The notes beneath the pieces were generated by a model that saw only the letters and a program-made list of their open reading frames with translations, did not search any database and had not been told where the DNA came from. 64,000 nucleotides of DNA from Sclerurus mexicanus. Its lineage: Eukaryota > Chordata > Aves > Passeriformes > Furnariidae. This document shows, piece by piece, positions 49,479-61,200 of this stretch (its first letter is position 1; every line of letters begins with the position of its first letter). The position numbers and the translations under genes are program-made. The stretch covers positions 191,709-255,708 of the forward strand of contig VWZF01006906.1 of the NCBI GenBank assembly GCA_013396755.1, written 5' to 3'.

Positions 49479-50050
49479 TGACCTGGTTTCAGCTGGGATA
49501 GAGTTTGTTTTCTTCTCAGTAGCTGGTGCAGTGCTGTGTTTTGGATTCAGCATGAGAATAACATTGATAACACACTAATGTTTTTGATGTTGCCAAGTAG
49601 TGCTTACCCTCAGTCAAGGACTTCCCAGTGTCTCATGCTCTACCAGTGAGGAGCTGCACAAGAAGCTGGGAGGGAGCACAGCCAGGACAGCAGACCCAAA
49701 CTGGTCAAAGGGATATTCCATACCATAGGATGTTATATGCAGGTTATGGGGGGGGTTGGCTTGAAGGAGCCAACCACTGCTTGGTGACGGGCTGGGCATC
49801 AGTCAGCAGGTGGTGAGCAATTGCATTGTGTATAATGTGTTTTTCTTGGGGTTTACTGATTAGCTGTTTTTTTTAATATTACAATTATTATTATAATATT
49901 TTACTCTCCCCCTCAACTATTTAACTGTTATTACCTCAAGCCATGACTTTTTGTACTTCTTTTTCTGAGTCTCCTTCCCATCCCACCCGGGGGTGTAGTG
50001 AGCAAGCAGTTGCATGGTGCTTAGTTGCCAGTTGGGATTAAACCACGAAA
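49479..50050 (+). mobile_element. Solo ERVL-like LTR (sense)
   Basis: A 572-bp solo LTR. It starts TGACCTGGTTTCAGCTGGGA and ends GGGATTAAACCACGAAA, where the expected terminal CA has become AA. The same 5-bp sequence ATGCT lies immediately before (49474-49478) and after (50051-50055), which is a target-site duplication of the length typical for ERVL-class elements. Internal blocks shared with the antisense copy at 35521-36062 include a 43-nt perfect match. It contains a short G8 run near 49749 and a T/A-rich patch near 49867-49905. No gag, pol or env sequence adjoins it. Confidence 0.92.
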
Positions 50051-50055
50051 ATGCT
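50051..50055. repeat. Target-site duplication, right copy (ATGCT)
   Basis: Five bases matching 49474-49478, immediately after the LTR end. Confidence 0.8.
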
Positions 50056-52206
50056 TCATATGCCTCTAAAGAAGCCAATATTACCTGTTTAAAAATGCTG
50101 CCTCAAATATAAAGCACTTGAATTCAGATAGTATCCAAACTATTACTAGTATATTTCTTGTTGGCCAACAAATGTGATGTTTGTTATGTATTTTCTAATA
50201 CTTAAAATTTTCTACTATAGTTCATAATAATGAACAGCTAGTACAATACTTTTCAAAAACAATTTTTATGAAAAAATAAATGGTTTCAAAATAGCCTTAT
50301 TTGACATCATCAGAGAATTTTGCAATCTGTAATATGTTGTTTTTCTGAAAACCAGAAGATGATCTGTGATGGCCTTAGTTATGGTGCTGTGCAGAAGGCT
50401 TCCTTTGAAAGTGGCTCTTTGTATCTTTTGTTTGGCAGACTATTTATGGAAGTGCATTTAGCATGTAATGAAAAATTTATATACGAGGAACAGGGGTAGA
50501 GACTGAAGGTGGGCCTGTTTCTTAAGTCTGGCTACGAGCATTCCAGCTATTTCAAAAATGAATGAAAAGAGAGGAGAAATAGATGCCAAATGCGTGTTTG
50601 TTTAGAAATATTGAGTCCTTAATTGAGACTAGGAGCTAAGGTGTCATTCCCAAAAGCAATTTCAGATCTAGATTCTGCCAGGAAGCATTTTTTCACTGAG
50701 TGTACTTTCTGCACTCTTTGTTTACCTTCACTTAGGTTGTTTTGGGATGTGGTTAATCTATTTCTTCATATAATACAGAAGGTATTCAAGTCCAATCTGT
50801 CACTTCTGTTACTCACTGATGACTAAATCTGTTTGTCTTTTTTAACAAATAGATATTGCTGTAGGCAGGATGGGTTTTCTTATCTCCATGCCTTCACCTA
50901 TGTTTTCCCTGAATCACCAGCTGTATGTCTTCCTTGTCTGTCCTACCAGTGTGCTGTGCTGGATGGGGTGCTTCTTATCAGTCAGCATCTGGGGCACTGT
51001 TTGTTGAAGTCACTTGCCTTTTTGATTGACTGATGGGAAATTCTGCATTGCTGCAGGGAGTGATGTGTTAGAAGGGTGAGAGATGGAAGGTAAGAACCTA
51101 ATAAAAAGTTTCTAAATATTGTGAAAGTAAGTCTTGCATTCTTGCAATTTATATACTAATGCCTTGTTTACTAGAGCCTTTCTTTCTTTGGCCTGAGTGT
51201 TTGCATGTTCACCAATAATAGGAATAAATGATAATGGGATTGTGGAGTTTTCCAAAACATCCTGGAAAGGATCCTCCTTCTCACACTGCACTAGCCTACT
51301 TTCATAAGGTAAATGAAAGGTGGAACATCACAATTTTTCCTAGTGGAAAGCTTTGGTGATGTTTTTTTCAGGGGTTTGTTTGTTTGAGGGGGTTTCTTTG
51401 TTTTTTTCAAATATTTCAACAAGGGACTGCTTATTGTTATTTTCTTACTCTATTTGCTGAAACAATGTAAGCCAATTTGTGGTGTGATTTCTAGGTGATC
51501 TTACAATGTGAATATTATTGATAGGTTAAAACTAGGTACTTTCTAGTAGATAAACATCTTAGGTTTATTAGGGCACATTATTAAAGCTTATCAACAAGAA
51601 TTTGGTGAAATCACAAGATGAATTAAATCACTGTTTTCTTATTGGTAGTCTGATAGCTGTTCCTTGCCATCTTGTTTCAGAGGTGGCAAGTGGCTGCCAC
51701 ATTGTCAAGGGCAAAAAGTGTGAAGGGAATCTTTTGAATTTATTTTTCTTTAAGGTGTTGCAGTATAGCTCTGGAGTGAGTGAAATGCCCTGAGGACTCA
51801 GGCATCCCAACTGTGAATGAGGGTAAGAAGGGATGAATTTGATTATACTCTGGAAGACTCGTAGTTGTGTTTGTATTAGGGTTCATGACATTCGTTGGTG
51901 ACAATGAAGGACTTGAAGTATTTGCTGTTGAGTTTCAAAGAGTGGATTCATTTGTTTAGGACAGCATTGCTAAGTGAATAGGAGATAAAATTAGCAACTG
52001 CACCTTCCTTAGCATGTGAAGAGATGACAGTAGTTAGGTAGTTGGTATTTACAATGTTACGTGGCATTGTGTCTTGTGGTATTGTTTGTTAGAGTTGTGT
52101 TGGAGTTAAATGATTCTCTTGCTACTTTATAGGTAGCATGTAAGAGTGTTTTAGTTTTTTTTTACTTAGGAGAAGGTCACTGTAATTAGTAAGTAATTTC
52201 ATTTAG

Positions 52207-52482
52207 TGCCAGCTCTTGGAAGGGTGGAAGGGACACCTTCCACTAGACCAAGCTGCCCAAGGCCACATCCAACCTGGCCTTGAACACCCCCAGGGATGGG
52301 ATATCCACAACTTCTCTGAGCAGCCTCTTCCAGTGCCTCACCATCTCAGAGTGAAGGATTTGTTCCTAATATCTAATCTAAACCTACTCCTCTTAAGTTT
52401 GAAGCCATTGCCCCTTGTCTTGTTACTAGAGGCCCTTGTAAAAAGTCTCTTCATCATTTTTGCAATCTCCTTATCCCAGTAA
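52207..52482 (-). mobile_element. CR1 LINE fragment lacking its terminal 3' end
   Basis: Reverse-complement CR1 with the blocks gggacaccttccactagacc, ccaacctggccttgaacac, atatccacaacttctctgag, ttcctaatatctaatctaaa and ttgccccttgtc. The outermost 3' segment seen in the copies at 13221 and 17640 (octamer and ggtttgggttgg) is absent here. Only a short abnormal stretch, cagctcttggaagggtgg, precedes the body. CR1 copies normally lose the 5' end and keep the 3' end, so this copy was probably trimmed later by deletion. Confidence 0.9.
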
Positions 52483-53337
52483 CAATTTCCTGAAACACTG
52501 GCAATTTGGTGGTGAAATATTTAAACACAGATACTAGGAGTTAAGAGTAACAGAACTATTTTTAATGAACCTTCTCAAATAATATGTATTATTGCAATCA
52601 CTCAATAGTATCCATATTATTTGACCTTTTGTAGAAATCTGGATATTTACTCTTTTTGCTTTAATAGCTTGACTGTGCTGAGATTAATGCTCTTGTGCAA
52701 CTTAAAATAATACATACATTTACTGTTGTGTACAATAAATTGATGAGTGCTCCCAGTTTTTAGTGGATGTTTTTTACAGTGAAAATACTCAATTCACAAG
52801 ACATGGTTAAAAATGTAGTTGTAATAAGCTAGCCTGGGTTTTTTGCTTCCTAGCTGCACGTTTTTGAAACATTTTGTAAATAAAAAAGTATCCTTCAGCT
52901 TTTGAAATGGTTCAGTATTTATCCTGTGGTGAATGTACTCATATGAATCTGAAACTTTCAGTAAATCCTTCTGTTTCTCAAGAACCACAGATTAGATAAA
53001 GTTGTAACACTGTATCTTAATAATTAGAAAGAAGTAAAATTGAGTGGTTTTTTGAGAACTCAAACAGAAAGTTCCCAAGAATCCTCAGAAATAAATGCCA
53101 AGAGCCCAATTATTAGGGGCATTTTTCAATTCTCAGGTGTTGGCACGGTGACTTCTTACCACATCACCTCTTCCTAACACTTGATGTGCTGTCTTTGGTT
53201 CCAGACATGAGAATTACTTGCTTAGAAGATCTTTCTCCTTTCCCTAAAACTCCATGTATGAGGAAAGCAAGGGCTTACTCTTCCTGCCCACTCTGCCACA
53301 TTTTTTGAATTCTGGGATGGTACACCAGCTTTATTGG

Positions 53338-53432
53338 GATTTTTTTTTTTGCTTTTTGATTGTTTTTTTGTTGGTTGTTTGAAGTTTTTGGTTGGTTGGT
53401 TGGTTTGGTTTGGTTTGGTTTGTTTTTTTTTT
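53338..53432. repeat. T-rich / (GGTT)n(GGTTT)n low-complexity tract
   Basis: T runs with (GGTT)n and about four GGTTT units in CPQ intron 3. The strand is strongly depleted of C over about 95 bp. Confidence 0.85.
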
Positions 53433-56400
53433 ATAGCAAGATGATGCATCTGACCTTTAAAATGGATGTTCTGTCCTTGAAAGTGTATCCTCCAATTGTG
53501 TCATGAGCCCTGAAGGCTCCTTCCCCTCCTGTTCTGCCCCTTGTTCCATTAAAAATGCCAGTATACTTCATTTTTTGCTGCCATCTTAGGAGTTTTATTT
53601 CTTGTGACCTGTTCTGCTGTCCGTAGAGAGGAAGAAGTACCATCTCCATTTGGGATTGTATTTCAGCTGGTAAGCACTGGCTAGGACTTGTGTTTGAGCA
53701 TGAGAGCAGTTTGCTGTTAATAGGGGACTCAATGTGACATGACCTGAGCCCAGCCTACTCAAGAGGTCAGGTCCCTGAGCATCTCTATTGCTCTGTGTGC
53801 ACGCAGTCTATCAAAGCAGACCTGTATTCTCTTTCATGTATCATGGGCTGGGAGTCATGCAGGTGAGACAGGTCACTTCACCCTAGAAAGCTGCCTCTAT
53901 TGCCCATTAAATGACATGGACCACCAGCTATTATTTTCAGCCAAAAGATATGTAAGTTTCTAAAACTTGACCCACACTCTGAAATAATTTCAGGGGCCGT
54001 ACAGCTAAACGCTTCATTTTTACTACTTTCTTTCACTTTGATTATTTCATAAACAGAACAATTGCTGTGTACAAGCAAGCCTACGGGAGCACAAAATAGT
54101 TTTGTCATCACTGTTTCTTCAGTAACACTGCTGGTTGTAGCATGGGACTGGTCATCTAGTTTACGGCTCAACTGAAAACAACAGCTTTCCTCAGGCATTT
54201 GAGTTTAACTTACACTCCTTTTTCTCACTTGCCTGTAGCACCCTGGTGACTGTGAGATTTCCTGGGCTGCTGGAACTGTGCAGTCTCAGTGGTGTTTGTG
54301 GCCGTGGTCAGGGGCCAGCCAGGCTGATGCTTGCAGGGTGAACAGCTGGAGAGAGGCCACCACGTAATATCTCTGGCTGCTTGTACAGGCTTAGTGTGCG
54401 TGAGCTGCCGGTGTCCTGGGTGCATTTGAATTTTGGTCCCCTTCTCCAAGTGCTGTGTCAGTTCAGGAATTTGCGGTTACTCTGGTATTTGGCCTGTTAG
54501 CACATGTGGTATGTGAGTTAATTTCCTACAGTTCTGTTCAGTCCTCTCAATTTTTCTCTTTTGTTCTAATTAAACTAGCCTTGGGCTCTCAAGTCTGCAG
54601 GGTTAGGATGTATTTTAGTCCATCTGTTAACCTGCTTCCTTGCTTTTGCGTTAATAAAATAAGCTTGTGTCCGGTTCTCCTGGGATTAGGGAAAGTATTT
54701 TATTGGTTGTCCAAACTTTTACCTCTTCTAATTGCAAATCATTTTTACATCTTTCAAAACAAAAATCCTGGTGTTGCAATGGAGTTTTTACATCTGATGT
54801 TATAATTAAAGGAAAAAACACTTATAAAAAAAGTTGCGTTAAAGATTTAGGTGCAACAGCGGAGACTTAGGACATGTTGAGCCTTGATAGGTGCACTTGC
54901 TGAGAGAATATTCTGGCTTAGTTTCATCAGAAAGAGATATAACTGATGCTCAGAGACTTCGTGGTGATCAGGCAGCCAAGGGTTTTGGGAGGTTCACTTC
55001 AACAGGCCATTCTGTTTTTTAAACTAAAAGGCTAGTATGGACATACCACATGAGACCTTTAAGAAATTCACATCATCTGTGTAATAACTTAAACTATTTA
55101 TGGTGTGATTTCTATACTAGTGGCCAGAGATGTGCCCTCTGTGATATAAAGATTTGCGTCATTAGTGCAGGTTGTGGTTCTTGATTATCACATGGCAATT
55201 CCAAGAGGGAGTGCGGGGACAGAGACAAGGCTTTCTGTATGTCGGGGAAGACAAACTTCGGGATGGATACTCACTGCATGCCAGCCAATTAAGTCTCTTT
55301 GATGCTCATGTGTACATTAAATCAAACGTTATTATTATTGAAAACTATTTTTATAGAAATGGCTAAAGCAGACTGCCTTTTTGTCAAGAAGAAACACTGA
55401 GAAAGATGTGTTTTGAAGGGAGAAAATTACTGGGTTACTTTTCCAGAAATAATGTTTTTCAAAGGATGTCTGGGGCACAAGACATTTCTCTGAGTGTAAA
55501 ATAAACTGTTTATATAATCCTTGATTAAAAAAAAAATCAGCTATTTTAACGTTTTTTTCCACTTACTGTGATAGTGCTAACCTGTTAGCTGGAATTTTCA
55601 CTGATCGCATGCAATGTTATGTTCTTTGGTCCTGGTGCATATTATGATAAGCAGTGCCACTGCTCCTGCTTCCCGGGAGTTAGCTCTTGTTGGAAGTACT
55701 GAAAATAAAGAGTTTGCTTATTATGTGTGGGTCTGATATCTTAATTTATTTGCCCGAGAAGCTTTCTTTGCATTTTACTGTCTTTCAGTGGGTGGGTACC
55801 TGTTCTTATTATAGCCTTGTGTTTTTAAGTGGGTTTTTTCCTCCCCAGCAAGTGAGTTTTAAGCACACAGGGGTGAAGGGGTGAAAGTGTGTTTTGAGGA
55901 GTTAATTCCTTTTAGTGGGGAGGAAAATGCAGTGGTCAAAGGTAGTTTAGAACTGATCTCTGAGGGAATTGGAAAATCGACGATCTTGACTCTCCTCTGC
56001 TTGATATTCTGCATGCTCATTTTTGACACTGCAGAATTGTTATAAAAAGAGTCTTTTCTGAGTAGGCAACATCTTCATCTGCTTTGCACAGGCTCAAGGA
56101 ATGCACAAGGCATAAAGGCAGCAAGACCTTGGGTGATAATTGTAGAAATGCAACAGTAGTGCTGTAGCACTACTGAAGAAATAGGAAGCACAACCGATTA
56201 TTTGTGAACATTTTTCACTTACGGGTTTAGTATAACAAGAGTTGATCATAGCAAAGATCTCAGTGAGAGACTGTCCTAAAGCAATATCCTGAGGCAATAG
56301 GATACAGCAGTATTGTCTCCTGTTCTACTAAGGGAGCAGAAAACAAGGATAAAACCCTTGTCTGTGGTGTAAAAAGGGGAAATAAGAGCAGATCATGTTT

Positions 56401-58161
56401 TATAAATCTTTGGGGAGCTTGTGGAAAGATTCTAGTTATATTTTATAGCATAGTGCATGTTGTCGTGCTGCCCTTAGAGATAAGAATTGGTGGTGTGCTG
56501 TGGGATTTATGTTCTTACCCTACACTTAGAGGCTTTCCCTCTAGGATGTCTGTGTATGTTGTTGACTGACAATTCGTTAATTTTTCCTTTGCTTCCTATA
56601 TTCCCTTAAGGCCAACATGCCAGACTGCATTCTGCAATGCAGTCTTTGTGCTCACTTTTGGGCAAATCCTAGCTGTCAGCAAGAGAACTTAGATGTTGTT
56701 AGAAGAAATGGAGCCTGTGTTTTAGGAGATGAATGGGTTCTTGATATTTGTGCAGTGATTAAGGAGTCAGATTTCAGGTAACTTCATAAAAGTGAGAAAC
56801 CTGTAGATGATGTTTCTTCAGTTCCCTCTTTGGCTTTTGCCAAACTTTTTGACTCTTTTTGCTTTGAATTGCATAACTGTGTTTCGGTTGGGTTTTGGTT
56901 GTTGGTTTTTTTTTTTCCAGTAGACAAGGCTTGATGTAACATCTGAAACATCTGGGTAATTTCATACACCTGGTATACTTGTTTTCTTATGAAGTCAGTA
57001 AAATGCTGATGACACTAACAAGAGCTTTCTCTACCTTCTCCTGGTTTTGACTACTCCTGTTCAGGAATGTGTTCATGTAATTCTGAAGAGTTTCATCCAT
57101 TTAGTGTATAGTAATAGAAACAGTGTTCTATAACTTTGGTAGAGACAAGTGGAGGGCTAGTAAAATCTTTTTGATAGACTCTGTTATCCAGAAAGATGCT
57201 CTGAGGACAAGGGCCTTATTGAAATCTTAGCTTCCTCACAATTAGCTTTCCAAGGCAAATCTTTGTCAATGTAGTATTCAAAAGTTTTTTCTTCTCTTCT
57301 GGCTCAGCCACTCCCCTAACATGACTGAGTCATACATTTTGTTGGTGGCCACCCATATCATGGTTAACTCTGATCTTGTTTGGGTACCATGAGCACCCAC
57401 TGATTAGGTTTGGTAATATTCTGGAGTTCATAAGATTTAAAAGAACAGTTTTATTCCACATTTGCATTATAGTTCATGTATATAAAGATGTTAAGTGCAT
57501 AAAACTGCCAAGTCTTGGGTTTCTTGTACTGATCTTTAAGGAGTTACAGCTGTGCTTGCTGTGGGTTGAGCACTGGGAACTGCAGCAGTTTTCTGTGATT
57601 TCCTGTTTCTCCCTAATCAGCTCTGGCTTTCTTCAGTGCTGCCAACCCCTTTCTGAGTCTGCATGAGATGCTGTGCCTATGAAAGCCCTGTTAGAAAGTT
57701 CAGAATCATCTGACATAACTGTAATGATCCATGGATTGCAGGTTTGTTTTAATGTTCTCACAATATTCAGTTTTCTTGATTACACTGACAACTGTCTCAC
57801 GAGTATGTGGTGACCATGATAGAGGATTGAAGGAAAACCTAACAAGGAAAAGGCAGATAAAGATTACAGAGAGGGATCTGAGCAGTACAGTGCCAGTGAA
57901 TTATTTTCACAATGTGTGTATTTATTTTCAGCTGCCGATAAGATCTGAGAAATACGTGGACTATTTTGTTTCCCTGTAACTCTCTGTGGTTTTTTCTGTG
58001 TAAGTGCAAGCACTGAGGACTTTATCTGGAGTGTTCGTATCCAGAGCACATGAGCATGGCTCTGGACAACTGGAAAACATTAAGCTCTACCAGAATGGTT
58101 GTGCCGGAATGGTACAGAATTGGTGTTTGGTGTGTCCTAACCTAATATTCTTCTTTTTCAT

Positions 58162-58204
58162 TAAAAACAAAAAACAACAAAACAAACAAAAAAAAAATAA
58201 AAGA
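58162..58204. repeat. A-rich low-complexity tract
   Basis: A 43-bp stretch of A runs broken by single C, ending in aataaaa. It could be the decayed poly(A) tail of an old retroposed sequence on the + strand, but I cannot identify a source gene upstream of it. Confidence 0.6.
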
Positions 58205-61200
58205 GAATTTTGCCTCTGTTTCTTGGTGTATTCTAGGATTAACTCCATTTCAAGTTACACGACAACTCACTTTTTTTATTTTGGTGTAGGCAATGCTGAA
58301 ACGGCTCGTACAGAGGTCTACTGTGTAGATTCAGCTGCCTGTCCAGATTTATAATTTTCATGTCTTACAATTAGTTTCCCATTTTGTATTTCCCACTAAA
58401 TATATTGTTTCTACTTCCTGTATTACTCAAGAAATTTTTTCTCTCTATTTGTTATTGTTCTTAATTGATGATGGTACTAAAATTTATCTACATATTACAG
58501 ACCCATTTCAGCTTGTATATATCAGAGTTTTATTTATGAAATGTGTTGTATCTGCTCTAAAACATCTGAAGTATTCTTTTCAAGGTTCACTGCTGATTTC
58601 CAAAATGAGCACAGGGTTATGTAGGGATTCTGGTTGGATTTGTATGCTTCAGAATCTGTCTCATGTATACATAATGTTTTATTTTGATATGTAACTTTTT
58701 GCTTATTTCATAAAAAACAAACAGGCAACCAAATATAGGTTTTACATTGTTTGCTTAAACATGTGATTAAATGTGTATGGTTTATTCCAACATATTATGA
58801 TTTCTCTTTACAAGAATGCTTGCACTGTGGTTCAGGGGGTAGGGGGCCTCTCATTTCTGTTGTTTCTTCCACTTCCCACAGTCTTGCTTGTGGCTTGCCC
58901 ATATGGTAGGGTATTTCTGTATTATTTCATTTAATGTTGTCTTCACTAAGGATGGCCTCACCCTGCTGTGTTAGCTCTACTGTGATGCATGTCAGACATT
59001 TAAATATTATTAGCTAGACCTGTTTGTATTATGAAACCCCTTATTTATGGCACACAGATTTTGACTTGTGTTTTTAGGAAGTCAGAGCCAATTATTCCAC
59101 AGTTGTTGTTTGTAATTGTTTTTTAGATGTAGCCTGATGTTGATGGCCAACAGTAATAGTGGGCTCTTCACTGTATAAGCAATGTCTTGTGCCTTCCAAG
59201 TGCAGTCATTGCAATTACTTAAATCCTTTTCTCCAGATTTGTTTTCCCCTTCAAATCCAATCAGTCACCTGTGCTTTTCTTATTGTGTCCATCTTTTTGC
59301 ATCAAATACTAATTCTTTGGTCTTGCCTGAGGAGTAGAGCTAAATGGTGAAAATCCCTCTCCTTCAGGTTTATTAAATGAGAGGTGCCAACTCCTGTCTC
59401 TGCTCTGCCAGTGATGCCAGCTTTGATTACTTGCCTGTTGTCCTCTCCTTCAGGCATCTTACACTTTCTCTCATTTTGTTTCTATATTTAGAAGGACGGC
59501 ACAAACCTAAATCTGTAACTTTGTTCTCTTCCAACTTTCCTTTTTAAATCTGGCCTTTGTTTGATATTTATAGATTGCTCCCATTGGCTGGGTAGGTGAT
59601 TAGTGTCTGTGACTTCTGCTAAACTGTTTCACCTTACCTTGATTTCCTGGTCACTGGACACAGCACTTCTGTCTTGGCTGTCTAATGTGAATACTGCAAA
59701 TACTCTGTGAAACAGACAGGATTGTCTTTTATATGCTTCTTTTCATTATTACTCTTATTAAGCAGGATTAAGCTTTGACTGCAATTTATGGCTTTTTAAT
59801 CTATTGTGATTGAAAAGAAGAACATTTATTCTAAGAATAAGAAGCAGAATACAACCACATTGTTTCTGACTTATTTATATTTGGATTTCTTCACCTTAGT
59901 TTGCTGGTGACTGTGTAGCACACAAAAAAATGCCTCAGCAAGAGATATTGAACCTATGTTCTGTTCAGTTCTCAAAATCCAGTCTGATTGTGGACACTTG
60001 TGCACCAGACAAAAAAAGATACTCTTGTCAGACAAGGGAGAAAAATCATGTGAATCAACTAAAACCAGGGATTCTGAAGTTCCTTATATCCCTGTGGGAC
60101 CTTGAGTAGCTCACAGTAATATCTCTCTTTCCCTGTTTATAAGCAGTGGTAATATTTTTTGAATGTTAATTTAGAATAACATTTGTACATTGTTTACTGT
60201 AAAGAAGACAACATTAAAAGTCAGCTCTTCTAACCTGTGATTAAATAGTCAATGGCAGATTCTGCAACAATTTGCCTGTGCCAAAAAACAAGTAACGGTT
60301 GTATTATTACATAACAGTGGGTGACTACTGCTGATAAATAACCCATTATATAACCATGGGGTTTTATTAGGAAATAAAATGTAGTCTGATTGTTAACTTC
60401 AGCTAGATTGAGATTTCCAGTTGGCCTAACAGGGATCTGTGGGAACACTCTGGAAGTAGGTGAATGACAGAAAATATAGTTTATTACCTTGGAATTTTAT
60501 ATTTTCAAATGTAAATGCTTAAAAATAATTAGTTTGCTGTAGCTCAAAGGATTTAGATTTTGAGTTCAATTCAGTAATAACTCACCAGAAGACAGCTGAC
60601 ACCACTGGAAAGAGCATGAAGGAGCAGAATTTCATAAAAGCACAAGGTTTTTTCTTATTAACAGCTCTTTATCATCAAGAGCAACATGAACTTTAGAAAT
60701 CAGGTCCTGGGATTCAGATGTGATTTTTGCCAAAAGTCTGAGGTTTGGAAAGAGTAAATTCACCGATGGGATATAAGGAGGTTTTAGCTGTTCTTCTGTA
60801 ATCTGTGTATTGCTTGCACCTCTTTAGGAAGTAGACTGTGATCCTTCTTTGAGGAGAGTCTGTGTCTCCCTCTGCATATCCCTACCAGCAGTCTCTGAAG
60901 AAGAAAACAATTTTCATGGCTGCCATTTTGAGGCTCCAAGAAGGCTGAAGTTGCTGTTGGGAGACTTTGGAGAACCAGAAATTATGTCAAGGGCCCAAGC
61001 AACTTCGAGTACATGCTCTGTATCTCCAGAAAGGGCATTAGAGGGACCTACGTTTGTGCTTAAGGCCAAAGAGCTTGAGAAGGGATTCAACACTGTCCAG
61101 ATCCGTGTGGAATCCTGGGCAGCCAGGTTCGTCTGAGGCTGTAACTTCACAAAACTATGTGAATCTTTTTGCCCTCTTCCTTTACTAAGTTTAAAAAGCT

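Noticed and set aside
35521..50050. The two LTRs as the ends of one provirus
   Set aside because: They are in opposite orientation, enclose CPQ exons with no retroviral coding sequence, and the sense copy has its own target duplication, so they are separate insertions.
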